A stretch of 64,000 nucleotides of DNA from CAVSRC01 sp963762605 (GTDB taxonomy: Bacteria > Pseudomonadota > Alphaproteobacteria > Rhizobiales > Kaistiaceae), in NCBI GenBank assembly GCA_963762605.1, contig CAVXLJ010000031.1, positions 111,839 through 175,838 on the forward strand. Reading direction: 5' to 3'. The position numbers and the translations under genes are program-made. The notes under the pieces are model-generated. The model searched no databases and was not told the DNA's origin. It worked only from the letters and a program-made list of their open reading frames with translations. Shown in pieces: positions 35,143 to 44,826 of this stretch; within the stretch, counting starts at the first letter, position 1; the number at the start of each line of letters is the position of its first letter.

Positions 35143-35206
35143 GGTCGACAATCGATTACGCAAACGAGTGGTATTCCGTGGGTCAGTCCTTAACTAGCAC
35201 CGTATT

Positions 35207-37075
35207 ATGTCGAAAAAGCGGGCGATCGCCTACTTTTTTGCGGTGCAACGCAGCGACCAGGTGACCATGGCGAAAACCGGCGACAGGGACACTGCATCGG
35301 CGAGCGGGTTCAAGGATCCCGAAGCCTTCGCTCATAATCTGGCACGCTTGATCGAGGAGGCCGGCAAGGCCGCCGCGAACTATCTCAAGCCGCGCGAGGA
35401 AGGCAGAAACACCGGCGATCTCGACGGCTTGCTCACCGACGCCGTGCGCACGCTGACCAAGCTCGGCGAATACTGGATGGGCGAGCCCGAGCGCGCGGCG
35501 GCGGCGCGGAACCGTCTCATCACCGGCTATCTCGGCCTGTGGAGCGCCAGCCTGAAGCGCATGATGGGCGAGCCGGCGGACGCGGCGGCCGAACCGGCGG
35601 CGCGCGACAAGCGCTTCGCCGATCCGGCATGGCGCTCGAATCAGTTCTTCGACTTCATCAAGCAGTTCTACCTGATCACCAGTCGCTGGGCCGAGGCGAT
35701 GGCGGCGGAGGCTGACGGGCTCGATCCGCACACCCGCCAGAAGGCCGCCTTCTACGTCAAGCAGATCGCCAGCGCGCTGGCACCGTCCAATTTCGCCTTA
35801 ACCAATCCCGAGATCCTGCGCGCCACGCTCGCCACCGATGGCGACAATCTTGTGCGTGGCATGCACATGCTGGCCGAAGACATCAAGGCCGGTCACGGCG
35901 CGCTCAAGATCCGCCAGTCGGACGCTTCCAAGTTCAAGCTCGGCAAGACCCTGGCGACCACGCCCGGCAAGGTGATCCACCAGAACGACATTTGCCAGCT
36001 GATCCAGTATCAGGCGACCACCGGAACGGTGCTCAAGCGTCCGCTCATCATCGTGCCGCCGTGGATCAACAAGTTCTACATCCTCGATCTGACAGCGGAG
36101 AAATCCTTTGTCCGCTGGTGCGTGGAACAGGGCCACACCGTCTTCGTCGTCTCCTGGGTCAATCCCGACCGGCGTCAGGCGAAGAAGAGCTTCGAACACT
36201 ACCTGCGCCAGGGCATCTTCGAATCCCTCGACGTGATCGGCGCGGTTACCGGAGAAAAGCAGGTCAATGCCGTCGGCTATTGCGTCGGCGGCACGCTTCT
36301 GTCGATCGCTCTGGCTTATGCTGCGGCAACCGGCGACCGGCGCATCGCTTCGGCGACGCTGTTTGCCACCCAGGTCGATTTCAGCCAGGCCGGCGATCTC
36401 AAGGTCTTCGTCGACGAGGAGCAGATCGCCGCGCTCGAAAAGCAGATGGACGTGCGCGGCTATCTCGAGGGCCGCAACATGCAAGCCGCCTTCAACATGC
36501 TGCGGCCCGATGACCTCATCTGGCCCTATGTGATTGCCAACTATTTCAAGGGCGAACAGCCCTCCCCCTTCGACCTGCTCTACTGGAATTCCGATACGAC
36601 GCGCATGCCGGCGGCCAACCATTCCTTCTATCTGCGCAACTGCTACCTCGATAACCGGCTGGCGAAGGGCGAGATGGAGATCGCCGGCGTCACCCTCAAT
36701 CTCGCCAAGGTGGCGATCCCCATCTTCAACCTCGCCACCCGCGAGGACCACATCGCCCCGCCCAACTCGGTCTTCATCGGCTCGGGCCTGTTCGGCGGCA
36801 GGGTCACCTACGTGCTCGCCGGCTCCGGCCACATCGCCGGCGTCGTCAACCCGCCCTCCCGCAACAAGTACCAATACTGGAGCGGGCCGGCGCCAAAGGG
36901 CGACTTCGATCAATGGGTCGAAAAGGCCAGGGAGCATCCCGGCTCCTGGTGGCCCCATTGGCAGAAATGGGTCGAGAAACGCGACAAGACCCGCGTCCCA
37001 GCCCGCAAGATCGGCAACCGCAAATACAAGCCGATCGAGGACGCTCCCGGCTCCTACGTCCGCGTCAGGGCGTGA
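35207..37075 (+). CDS. phaC: Class I poly(3-hydroxyalkanoate) synthase
   Basis: 622 aa (602 aa if it starts at the ATG at 35267, which may be the better start because family homology begins near there). The lipase-like box holding the catalytic Cys is VGYCVGGTLLS (Cys codon 36281-36283). VVPPWINKFYILDL, WNSDTTRMPAANHSFYLRN, the Asp region NLATREDHIAPPNS and the His in GSGHIAGVVNPP are all present. It polymerises 3-hydroxyacyl-CoA into storage polyester. No phaA/B, phasin or phaR gene is in the window. Confidence 0.95.
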   Translation: MSKKRAIAYFFAVQRSDQVTMAKTGDRDTASASGFKDPEAFAHNLARLIEEAGKAAANYLKPREEGRNTGDLDGLLTDAVRTLTKLGEYWMGEPERAAAARNRLITGYLGLWSASLKRMMGEPADAAAEPAARDKRFADPAWRSNQFFDFIKQFYLITSRWAEAMAAEADGLDPHTRQKAAFYVKQIASALAPSNFALTNPEILRATLATDGDNLVRGMHMLAEDIKAGHGALKIRQSDASKFKLGKTLATTPGKVIHQNDICQLIQYQATTGTVLKRPLIIVPPWINKFYILDLTAEKSFVRWCVEQGHTVFVVSWVNPDRRQAKKSFEHYLRQGIFESLDVIGAVTGEKQVNAVGYCVGGTLLSIALAYAAATGDRRIASATLFATQVDFSQAGDLKVFVDEEQIAALEKQMDVRGYLEGRNMQAAFNMLRPDDLIWPYVIANYFKGEQPSPFDLLYWNSDTTRMPAANHSFYLRNCYLDNRLAKGEMEIAGVTLNLAKVAIPIFNLATREDHIAPPNSVFIGSGLFGGRVTYVLAGSGHIAGVVNPPSRNKYQYWSGPAPKGDFDQWVEKAREHPGSWWPHWQKWVEKRDKTRVPARKIGNRKYKPIEDAPGSYVRVRA

Positions 37076-37206
37076 GCTGCATTAGCCCTCAGGCGAACCG
37101 GAGCTGCCACGGTGAGCCGCCGTGGCAAATTGATCCGGCGCAATGCGGGCGGATTGCGGTTCTGACAAAGTTGCACGTTTTGCTCCGCAAAGAACAGGCG
37201 CCGGCC

Positions 37207-38496
37207 ATGAGACTTGGCCTGATCGTCGCGCTTTTCGCAGCCTTGTTGGCCAGCGCCGCACCGACCTCCGCCGCGACTCCGACGCGCGAAGAGATCGTCG
37301 CCGAACTCGCCCGCACCACCGGCCTGGGCAGCGATGCCGTGTCTCTCGCGCTTGATGCCAACCCACAATGGCTCGACCGCCTCGGCACGGCCGTCTCCAC
37401 TGTCGTGGTAATCGACAAGCTGCTCTCGGCCAAGGACACCGAACTGGTGGTCGACCTCGTGTCCGACCAGGCCATCAACCGGGCGCTGGATCTGTTGCCT
37501 GGGGCGATGTCCGGCTTCATCAAGACGGTCGGCCTCTACAAGAACGCTCTCGAATTCATCCGCGATCATGCCTTCGTGCCGGCGATGCAGGCACGCGTCT
37601 ATGCCGAATACAAGCGCGCCCGCGGCGGTCAAATGGACTACCGCTACGCCAGCCCGGCCGAAGCGTTCGATCAGGCGATCTACAACGCCTTCGGAGCGTC
37701 CGGCGGGGTCGACTTCAAGGGCTACTGGCCGCAATACGACGCTCAGTACAATCGTCTGGTGAAGTCGCACGGCTACGATCCGGCGCTCGTCGGTAAGAAG
37801 CTGGAAGCGGCGCTCAAGCGCCAGCTCGACGACTTCTGGACCAAGCGTATGGAAGTCGCCTACGAAGCGGGACTGCTCGGCGCAGACGAGAAGTCGCTGA
37901 CAGATCAGGTCTGGGCTACGGTCAAGGACATAGTCGATCAGCTCTACCTGCCGGCGGCAGCCGGCGTCGACCCCCGCCTATTCCTCGATCCCGACAGCGA
38001 CCTGCCCGAAGGATGGTGGCGGATCACACGCGGCGACGACGCCACAGGTCACGAACGGCCGGAGGCGACCGACACCGGCATGCCGAACTACTTCGGCGCG
38101 TGGCAGAAATTCGTCGTCAGCGGCATTAACCCAGCCGCCCGCGGCTATGGCTACGACAAAGGTGCGCGCAGCTGGTGCCGCAAGGACGGCGCCCGGCGCG
38201 TCTGCGACCTCTCGCGACTTTCGATCTATCTGATCATTTGGCAGTACCCGGACGCCGACATGGCGCGCGCCGCCAACGACGCCATGCTCAGACAGCCCGG
38301 CTACAGCCCGGTCGGGGTCGGCGCCGGCTGGAAACCCGTTCCTGAGGATCGAAGGGCCATCCTCGACTTAGTGGTCGGCCCGTACACGGCGCATTTCGTG
38401 TTCGACGGCTCGGAGACGCACGGTCAGCCGGCGCTCGAAGAGGCGAAATATTTCGCGAAGATCGTCGTCGCGCACATGCAGGCGCGCGCGAACTGA
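37207..38496 (+). CDS. Exported protein of unknown function
   Basis: 429 aa with a signal peptide (MRLGLIVALFAALLASAAPTSA). The N-terminal half is helical (AFVPAMQARVYAEYKRARGG). The C-terminal part has two cysteines (SWCRKDGARRVCDLS) that may form a disulfide. I recognise no domain. It starts 132 bp after phaC on the same strand, but an operon link is not shown. Confidence 0.6.
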   Translation: MRLGLIVALFAALLASAAPTSAATPTREEIVAELARTTGLGSDAVSLALDANPQWLDRLGTAVSTVVVIDKLLSAKDTELVVDLVSDQAINRALDLLPGAMSGFIKTVGLYKNALEFIRDHAFVPAMQARVYAEYKRARGGQMDYRYASPAEAFDQAIYNAFGASGGVDFKGYWPQYDAQYNRLVKSHGYDPALVGKKLEAALKRQLDDFWTKRMEVAYEAGLLGADEKSLTDQVWATVKDIVDQLYLPAAAGVDPRLFLDPDSDLPEGWWRITRGDDATGHERPEATDTGMPNYFGAWQKFVVSGINPAARGYGYDKGARSWCRKDGARRVCDLSRLSIYLIIWQYPDADMARAANDAMLRQPGYSPVGVGAGWKPVPEDRRAILDLVVGPYTAHFVFDGSETHGQPALEEAKYFAKIVVAHMQARAN

Positions 38497-38603
38497 CCGA
38501 CCCCGTGCGAGTCGACCGCCGCGGAAGCGGCCGCTCGTCCCGCGCCGACGTGACAGTCAGCCTGAAGGCGGCATAGGCCGAACCGGCACACCGCCGCTGC
38601 TGC

Positions 38604-38801
38604 TCACGTGCGATTGCCTTGCTTCGGCTTGCCGGCCCCAACGACTTTGTCGACGTCGTGTTTGGTCACCAGGTCGCGCTCGGCATTGAAGACGCCGTCC
38701 ATCTGCAATTCGGCCGGACGCTCCGTCCCGGTCTTGTAGACGGCGGCCTTGGTTCCAAAGCGCAGAATTCCGAGTTTGGCCAGTGCATCAAGCAGCTTCA
38801 T
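38604..38801 (-). CDS. Small conserved-looking protein, unknown function
   Basis: 65 aa: MKLLDALAKLGILRFGTKAA..., with a mixed basic/hydrophobic composition and no membrane segment. It has its own ATG and normal codon use. It is divergent from the 38941 gene. No domain recognised. Confidence 0.5.
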   Translation of the reverse strand: MKLLDALAKLGILRFGTKAAVYKTGTERPAELQMDGVFNAERDLVTKHDVDKVVGAGKPKQGNRT

Positions 38802-38940
38802 GGGACATCACTCCCTGCCAATTGCGGACTATTATGCTGCTGCACTGGGCCTGGCGCCTTGCGGCATAAGAGCTTGATCCGTGCAGGGCGACGCCACGGG
38901 CATGGTTTGAACGCATTCGTGCTCATCGGAGGACAAATCC

Positions 38941-39507
38941 ATGCGCCGCGCTTTGTTTGGCATGCTGTTGGCCGCCTCTTTCGCTCTTCCGGCGTCGGCA
39001 GCCGATCTGGTCGCAAAGGCCACCGAAGCCCAGGCCCTTGCCGATCAGGGAAAGTTCATCGAGGCGATCGCCGCGCTCGACGCGGCAACCGACTCGCTTT
39101 GGGAGCAGACGCCCCTCACCTTCCGCCGCGCCTTGTGGGTGGCAGGCCCGCCCAATGGTTTCGGTGCCTACAACCCGCGCGAGACCAACGTCTATGCCGC
39201 CGGCGATCAGATGATCATCTATGCCGAGCCGGTCGGCTTCGGCTGGAACAGGACCGGCGACATCTGGCAGATGAACATGGCCGCCGATCTGGCGATCAAG
39301 AGCAAGGCGGGCGAGGTCCTGCTCACCCAGCCGGACTTCCAGAAGCTCACCATCGCCAGCCGCCTGCGCAACCGCGAATTCATGACCAGCCTGACCCTGA
39401 CACTGACCGGCATACCGGCCGGCGAATACATCGCCGACACGACCTTCCGCGATCAGGTCTCGGGCAAATCGGGCACGATGTCCCTGCCCTTCGTCATCAA
39501 GGAGTGA
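38941..39507 (+). CDS. Exported protein of unknown function
   Basis: 188 aa with a signal peptide (MRRALFGMLLAASFALPASA) and an ATG preceded by GGAGGA. The mature protein has a short helical repeat-like start (AQALADQGKFIEAIAALDAA), then a beta-rich part ending GTMSLPFVIKE. Similar exported proteins seem frequent in Hyphomicrobiales, but I know no function. Confidence 0.65.
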   Translation: MRRALFGMLLAASFALPASAADLVAKATEAQALADQGKFIEAIAALDAATDSLWEQTPLTFRRALWVAGPPNGFGAYNPRETNVYAAGDQMIIYAEPVGFGWNRTGDIWQMNMAADLAIKSKAGEVLLTQPDFQKLTIASRLRNREFMTSLTLTLTGIPAGEYIADTTFRDQVSGKSGTMSLPFVIKE

Positions 39508-39543
39508 CGGCGGCCTCTTGCGGCAAAGCCGACATCGGCCAAG

Positions 39544-40116
39544 TCAGCGAGGGTCGGTCGGGGTTGAGAGCTGCTGCAGCTCGACGAAGGCGCGATCAAG
39601 ATAGTCGCCCAGCCGCACCGACAAATCCGCGAACCAGCAGTCGAGCGCGTAGCCCAATGCCGCCAGTCCGGCTTGGGCGGCGAGGTCGGCGCGATGCTTT
39701 TCGACGCCCCGCCGCTGAAGCGCCTCCGCCACGACCCGGACGAGCGCGACGTGCTTCGCGACCTCACGCTCCTGCAGGGCGGGCGTCGCTGAAATGATGC
39801 GCTGGCGCGGTTCGGAGAACGGGCGGTTCTGCTCGAACAGGGTGGTGACGGCGGCGAAGGCGCGCCGCAGGACCTGCAACGGCGGCAGATCAGCCGGCGT
39901 CTTGCCGATTGCATCGGACAGCGCCGCGCCGAGGATGTTCTGGCCGTCGAACAGGACCTCGCGCTTGTCCGGGAAATGCCGGAAGAACGTGCGCTCCGTC
40001 ACCCCCGCCCGCGCGGCGATCTGGGCAGCGGTAGTGTGGTCGAAGCCATTCTCGGCAAACAGCTCCAGGGCGGCGCGCTGAAGGCGTTTGCGGGCTTCGT
40101 CTCGGTTGCGTGGCAT
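39544..40116 (-). CDS. TetR-family regulator
   Basis: 190 aa. The N-terminal HTH is textbook: ALELFAENGFDHTTAAQIAARAGVTERTFFRHFPDKREVLF. The C-terminal ligand domain is unremarkable. It is divergent from an SDR gene, with two palindromic sites between them, so it very likely represses both genes. Confidence 0.92.
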   Translation of the reverse strand: MPRNRDEARKRLQRAALELFAENGFDHTTAAQIAARAGVTERTFFRHFPDKREVLFDGQNILGAALSDAIGKTPADLPPLQVLRRAFAAVTTLFEQNRPFSEPRQRIISATPALQEREVAKHVALVRVVAEALQRRGVEKHRADLAAQAGLAALGYALDCWFADLSVRLGDYLDRAFVELQQLSTPTDPR

Positions 40117-40135
40117 GCGGCCACAATATGGATAT

Positions 40136-40150
40136 TGTCAGTGACTGTCA
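40136..40150. promoter_or_regulatory. TetR-type operator, distal copy
   Basis: TGTCAGTGACTGTCA, a 15-base imperfect palindrome differing at one position from the copy at 40162-40176. Confidence 0.65.
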
Positions 40151-40161
40151 CTACCTCTATA

Positions 40162-40176
40162 TGTCAGTGACTGACA
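40162..40176. promoter_or_regulatory. TetR-type operator, proximal copy
   Basis: TGTCAGTGACTGACA, a palindrome with perfect 7-base arms around a central G, 20 bp before the SDR start codon. Centres of the two copies are 26 bp apart. Confidence 0.72.
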
Positions 40177-40195
40177 TTATAGAAGGGGATACCTC

Positions 40196-41077
40196 ATGCG
40201 CGTCTTTATAACTGGCGGGACTGGTCTCATCGGGTCTGCCGTCGTCGCCGAGCTTCTGGGCCACGGTCACACCGCCCTTGTGCTCGCCCGCTCCGACGCG
40301 TCGGCTGAGGCCGCCGAGGCAGCCGGCGCCAAGGCTCTGCGGGGGGCTCTCGCTGATCTCGACGTCCTTCGCGCCGGCGTCGCTCAGGCCGACGGCGTGA
40401 TCCACCTGGCATTCGCCAACGACTTCAGCAGCCCCGAGGCCCTCACCAGGGCGATTGCCGAAGAAACGGCTGCGCTGGCGACCCTCGGCGAGGCGCTCGT
40501 CGGCAGCGACCGCCCCTTCGTCACGGTCTCGGGTACACCGTGGGTCCCCGGCCGTGTTTCCACCGAGGCCGATCCGATACCGACCGACGGGCCGGTCGGC
40601 GGTCGCGGTCGCGCCGTCACGGCGGTGCTCGGACTGGCCGCGCGCGGCGTTCGCAGCACAGCCATCCGTCTGCCGCGCACGGTCCACAACAACGGCACCG
40701 GTGGGTTCGCGGGTCTGCTGACAAACATCGCACGCCAGACCGGCGTATCGGGCTACCCGGGCGACGGCGAACAGCGCTGGCCGGCGGTGCACGCGGTCGA
40801 CGCGGCGGTCCTCTTCCGGCTTGCCCTGGAGCGGGCCGAACCCGGCACCGCCTGGCACGCCGTGGCCGACGAAGGGGACAAGGTGCATGACATCGCGGCC
40901 GTCATCGGCCGGCGCCTGGGCCTGCCGGTCCAGCCGATGCCGATCGAGACTTACGGCCCCATCGGCCCGATCTTCGCGACCGACCAGCCCTCGTCGAGCA
41001 CGCATACCCGCCGGGCGCTCGGCTGGGAGCCGAAGCACCCCAGCCTCCTGGAGGATCTGGAGAACATCCAACCCTGA
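40196..41077 (+). CDS. NAD(P)-dependent epimerase/dehydratase-like SDR
   Basis: 293 aa extended-SDR/atypical-SDR protein. It starts MRVFITGGTGLIGSAVVAELLGHGH (TGGTGxIG), then VIHLAFANDF and TVSGTPWVPG. The classical YxxxK is not obvious, as in many NmrA-like or atypical SDRs. It is likely the target of the divergent TetR regulator, perhaps in detoxification of small organics. Confidence 0.85.
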   Translation: MRVFITGGTGLIGSAVVAELLGHGHTALVLARSDASAEAAEAAGAKALRGALADLDVLRAGVAQADGVIHLAFANDFSSPEALTRAIAEETAALATLGEALVGSDRPFVTVSGTPWVPGRVSTEADPIPTDGPVGGRGRAVTAVLGLAARGVRSTAIRLPRTVHNNGTGGFAGLLTNIARQTGVSGYPGDGEQRWPAVHAVDAAVLFRLALERAEPGTAWHAVADEGDKVHDIAAVIGRRLGLPVQPMPIETYGPIGPIFATDQPSSSTHTRRALGWEPKHPSLLEDLENIQP

Positions 41078-41182
41078 CCAGCTTGTGCCGCCGTCCCGGC
41101 GCTGCCGACCCACGGCACGCCGGGAGCGCGCGACGCCCTGCCGCCGCCAACGAAGCGGCATAGCCGACGTGGTGTCAGGCGT

Positions 41183-42931
41183 TCAGTCGTCCAATCCCGC
41201 TTTGCGCAGGCTGTCGAGCAGAAGCGTCGTGTCCTCGGCGCGCCGATACACCGTGATCTTGCGGACCTGGGCCATCGACAAATCGGGACTTATCCGCCTC
41301 GCTTGCTCCAGCACCTCGTGGGCCAGAGCATCCTCGCCGAGTTGTCCGTAGGCGGCGGCAAGATAGAAATACGGCGGCAGTGCGTGCGGATTGCGGGTGA
41401 CACTGCGCTTGATCGATTGCACGGCATCCGCGAAGCGGTGCATCGTGAATTGCGCCAGCCCAACATAGAGCGGGTAATAGAACGGGTAGAACGGGTTGAG
41501 GCGCATCGCCTTCAGGATCAGCCCTTCGACCCGCTCCGGCTCGCCGCTATGGCACAGAACGCCAGCAAGGTTGGCATAGGCTTCGGCATCTCCCGGCTCC
41601 ACTTCGACCCAGCGCCTGGCGGCCGCCAGCGCCTCGTCGTGCTGCCGACTGAACTGATGAACCGTGCTGAGCGCCTCATAGACCAGCGGCAAGGAGGGAT
41701 TGAGCCGCTTGGCCGTCTGCGCCAGCGCGAAGGCCTGTTCGAGCGTGATCGGCAGTACCGGAAATCCAGTCCTGCACATGAGTCTCCGCCGCCCCCGCAT
41801 AGCCCTCGGCGTAGTTCGGAGCGAGCTGATCGCCTTTTCGTAGAGATCGCGCGCGGCCGCGTTGCCCTCCCTGGTGAACAGCCGGTACTGCTCGCGCGCG
41901 CGCAACACGCAGTCATAGGCTTCGAGGTCTTCCGGCTTGCCGCGCGATGACGCACCGCGTTCGACATCGGTCAGTTGCACCGCGAGGGCGCGCACGATCT
42001 GTGTCGTGACGTCGTCCTGCACGGCGAATATGTCGGCGAGGTCGCGATCGTATCGTTCCGCCCAGACATGCCCGCCCGAGCCGCCGTCGATGAGCTGCGC
42101 CGTCACCCGGATCCGCTGTCCTGCCTTGCGGACGCTGCCTTCCAGAACGTAGCGCACCTGCAGGTCGCGGCAGACGTCCTGCACTTTGGTTGCCTTGCCC
42201 TTGTAGGTGAAGGTCGAGTTGCGAGCGATGACGAGCAGCGCCGGCAATCGCGACAGCTCGGTGATGATGTCTTCGGTGATGCCGTCGGCGAAGTAGCCCT
42301 GTTCGGGGTCGGCGCTCATATTGTCGAAAGGCAGGACGGCAACCGATGGCCGTTCTGCCGTCGCCGGATGGCTTGCGCCGCCATCGGCCGCCGGAAGCGC
42401 GGTTGCGGCCGGCGCGTCGTCGACGCGGATGTGCCAGATGTCCACGGGCTCGGGGATGTTCTTGAGCCGTTGCGGCCCGATCGCCGTCAGCTCGACATCG
42501 ACCTTGCCGCGCACCTGCTCGTAAACGGCGCGCGAAATGCACACACCGCCAGGCGGCGCAAGCGGTTCCAGCCGTGCCGCGATATTGACGCCGTCGCCGA
42601 GGATGTCGTCACCGTCGATGACGATGTCGCCGACATTGATCCCCATGCGCAAGCGCAGCCGGCGGTCTTCGGGATCTCCGGCGCCGCGCTCGCGCATGTC
42701 GGTCTGAATGACGAGCGCCGCACGCACCGCTGCGACCGCGGAAGGAAACTCGATCAGGAATCCGTCGCCCATGGTCTTGATCAGGCGCCCGCCGGCGGCC
42801 GCGATCCTTGGGTCGATGACTTCGGCCCGCAGCGCCCTCAGGCGCGTGACGACGCCTTCTTCATCGGCAGCCATCTGGCGGCTGAAACCGACAACATCGG
42901 CGACGAGGATGGTGGTCAGGCGTCGGTCCAT
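41183..42931 (-). CDS. Adenylate/guanylate cyclase with TolB-like and TPR parts
   Basis: 582 aa from MDRRLTTILVADVVGFSRQM. Class III cyclase domain in the first 180 residues (DVVGFS, IKTMGDGFLIEF, GINVGDIVIDGDDILG). A TolB-like segment follows (SVAVLPFDNMSADPEQGYFADGITEDIITEL), then TPR-like helices to the C-terminus. Between about 41760 and 41830 the translation looks wrong (SLRTTPRAMRGRRRLMCRTG). The expected text (LAPNYAEGYAGAAETHVQDW) is in another frame, so two compensating indels alter about 25 residues without stopping the ORF. The longer reading to 43369 is the shadow of the neighbouring gene. Confidence 0.85.
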   Translation of the reverse strand: MDRRLTTILVADVVGFSRQMAADEEGVVTRLRALRAEVIDPRIAAAGGRLIKTMGDGFLIEFPSAVAAVRAALVIQTDMRERGAGDPEDRRLRLRMGINVGDIVIDGDDILGDGVNIAARLEPLAPPGGVCISRAVYEQVRGKVDVELTAIGPQRLKNIPEPVDIWHIRVDDAPAATALPAADGGASHPATAERPSVAVLPFDNMSADPEQGYFADGITEDIITELSRLPALLVIARNSTFTYKGKATKVQDVCRDLQVRYVLEGSVRKAGQRIRVTAQLIDGGSGGHVWAERYDRDLADIFAVQDDVTTQIVRALAVQLTDVERGASSRGKPEDLEAYDCVLRAREQYRLFTREGNAAARDLYEKAISSLRTTPRAMRGRRRLMCRTGFPVLPITLEQAFALAQTAKRLNPSLPLVYEALSTVHQFSRQHDEALAAARRWVEVEPGDAEAYANLAGVLCHSGEPERVEGLILKAMRLNPFYPFYYPLYVGLAQFTMHRFADAVQSIKRSVTRNPHALPPYFYLAAAYGQLGEDALAHEVLEQARRISPDLSMAQVRKITVYRRAEDTTLLLDSLRKAGLDD

Positions 42932-43013
42932 GAACGTCCCCGGCGTCACGAAACGGCGCCTGCGCTGGCGGAGTGTGCGGCAATGTGTGCGCAGCGACAA
43001 GCGGCGGTCAGCT

Positions 43014-44219
43014 CTACCCGCCCTGCAACTTCGCCAGCAGCGCCGCGTCGGGATAGGAATCCGCCGGCAGGCCGAACTTGATCTGCATGTCCTTGACCGC
43101 GGCGCGCGTCGCCGCGCCGATGACGCCGTCGATCTTGCCGACGTCGTAGCCGCGTTTGGCCAATAGCGTCTGCACCTCGCGCACGTCGGCGGCGCTGAGC
43201 GGCGTCGCGTCGCCGCGCCGCACCTTGGGCGCGCCGGCAAGGCGGGTGGCGAGATAGGCAGCCGTCGTCGAATAGACGATCGAGTTGTTCCAGATGAGAT
43301 AGACGTCGAAATTCGGATAAGCGAGGAAGGCCGGCCCGAACCGACCCATCGGCAGAAGCAGCGAGGCATCCGGTCCCTTGGTCGACAGTGGCTTGCCGTC
43401 CGCCTGCGTCACGCCCCACTTCGCCCATTGCGTGAGCGGCAGCTTGATCGTCAGGTCGGCCTGGTCCCACGGCAGGCTTTGCGGAACGCGCACCTCCTGC
43501 AGCCAGGGCTCGCCGCGCTTCCAGCCGATGCTCTTCAGGTAGTTGGCGGCGGAAGCGAGCGCGTCGGCCGGGCTCGACAGCATGTTCACCCGGCCGTCAT
43601 GGTCGAAATCGACGCCATAGTCGAAATAGCGTTCGGGGATGAACTGGAGCTGGCCAAGCTCGCCGGCCCACGGCCCGCGCATTTCGGCCGCCGTCAGGTC
43701 GCCACGGTCGATGATCTTGATGGCGTCGATGAGCTGGGTGCGGAAGAGGTCCGGCCGGCGGCAGTCATAAGCAAGCGTTGCCAGTGAGGTGAGCGTCGGT
43801 CCGTCGCCGATGAAGGCGCCGAAATCCGTCTCCAGCCCCCAATAGGCGGTGAGCACCGGCGCCGGCACGCCGAATTCCTTTTCGATGCCGGCAAACGTGT
43901 TCTTGTACTTGGCGATGAGCTGCGGCCCCTTGGTCAGCCGGTAACTGGAGACCATGCGGTCGGAGAACTGCAGGAAGCTCTGGGTGAAAACGCCTTGGGC
44001 GCGATCCTTCTTCACGATCGCGGGATCGAACTTGACGGTGTCGAGTGCCGAATTGATGGCGCTCCGCGACAGGCCGAGTGACGCGGCTTCCTTGCGCACG
44101 CCTTCCAGCCACGCGGCGAAATTCGGTTCCTTGTGGCAGCTGGCGGCGAGCGCGGGACCCGCGGCACATAAAAATGCGGCCGCCAGCGCGGCCATCCGTC
44201 CCAATGCAAGGGCCTTCAT
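43014..44219 (-). CDS. Lytic murein transglycosylase (MltB-like) with C-terminal peptidoglycan-binding domain
   Basis: 401 aa with a signal peptide (MKALALGRMAALAAAFLCAAGPALA). The catalytic Glu lies in TAYWGLETDFGAFIG. GELGQLQFIPERYFDYGVDFDHDG and NYLKSIGWKRGEPW are typical of the family. The last 60 residues form a PG_binding_1 domain (VREVQTLLAKRGYDVGKIDGVIGAATRAAVKDMQ). It cleaves glycan strands in the periplasm to form anhydromuropeptides. Confidence 0.92.
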   Translation of the reverse strand: MKALALGRMAALAAAFLCAAGPALAASCHKEPNFAAWLEGVRKEAASLGLSRSAINSALDTVKFDPAIVKKDRAQGVFTQSFLQFSDRMVSSYRLTKGPQLIAKYKNTFAGIEKEFGVPAPVLTAYWGLETDFGAFIGDGPTLTSLATLAYDCRRPDLFRTQLIDAIKIIDRGDLTAAEMRGPWAGELGQLQFIPERYFDYGVDFDHDGRVNMLSSPADALASAANYLKSIGWKRGEPWLQEVRVPQSLPWDQADLTIKLPLTQWAKWGVTQADGKPLSTKGPDASLLLPMGRFGPAFLAYPNFDVYLIWNNSIVYSTTAAYLATRLAGAPKVRRGDATPLSAADVREVQTLLAKRGYDVGKIDGVIGAATRAAVKDMQIKFGLPADSYPDAALLAKLQGG

Positions 44220-44396
44220 CAGCGTTCCTCGCTTTTGAATCGCCCACCCCGGCCGGGACTATAGGCATTTGCGGTGGAGGACGAAACCTTGGCCCTTCTC
44301 TTGTGGCGCGGAACACCTAAATATCCGGTTGCCCGCTCCCTGGTAGCATTGGTGGGCGGGCTTTCCGATGGCATGAGACCGTTCAGGAGGCTCAAA

Positions 44397-44753
44397 ATGA
44401 AGAGAAACCTGATGTTCATGGACTGGGCCAACCTGGTCCTAGCTGTCTTATTGGTCATCAGCCCATGGGTTCTCGCATTTCCTGCCGGTGCCGCCACCTA
44501 TAACGCCGTGATCGTCGGCCTGGTTATCGGCCTGGTCGCGATCGGCGCGATCGTGGCTTTCGCCCAGTGGGAAGAATGGGTGAACCTGATCCTAGGCGCA
44601 TGGGCTTTCATATCGCCCTTCGTGCTCGGCTTCGCAGCCTCCACGACAGCGATGTGGACCCACGTCATCATCGGGCTTGTGGTCGCCGTTCTGGCGGCGG
44701 TTGAGCTGTGGAGTGTCATGCATCAGCCGTCGGCCCATTCGACGGCCGGTTGA
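44397..44753 (+). CDS. SPW-repeat membrane protein
   Basis: 118 aa, four TMs in two halves, each with a W-x-N-L-x-(L/A)-x...S-P-(W/F) pattern: DWANLVLAVLLVISPWVLAF and EWVNLILGAWAFISPFVLGF. This is the SPW repeat (PF03779) of unknown function. The ATG at 44397 has a strong AGGAGG-type site upstream. Confidence 0.88.
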   Translation: MKRNLMFMDWANLVLAVLLVISPWVLAFPAGAATYNAVIVGLVIGLVAIGAIVAFAQWEEWVNLILGAWAFISPFVLGFAASTTAMWTHVIIGLVVAVLAAVELWSVMHQPSAHSTAG

Positions 44754-44826
44754 CCTGCGATGGCATGAGCATGACTGGCCCCCACGCCGCCAGGGCGCGG
44801 GGGTCGGCCTTCAGGGGCGTACCGTC

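Noticed and set aside
42932..43369. N-terminal extension of the adenylate cyclase
   Set aside because: It overlaps the lytic transglycosylase gene in another frame and is Arg/Ser-rich noise. The cyclase domain begins at 42931.
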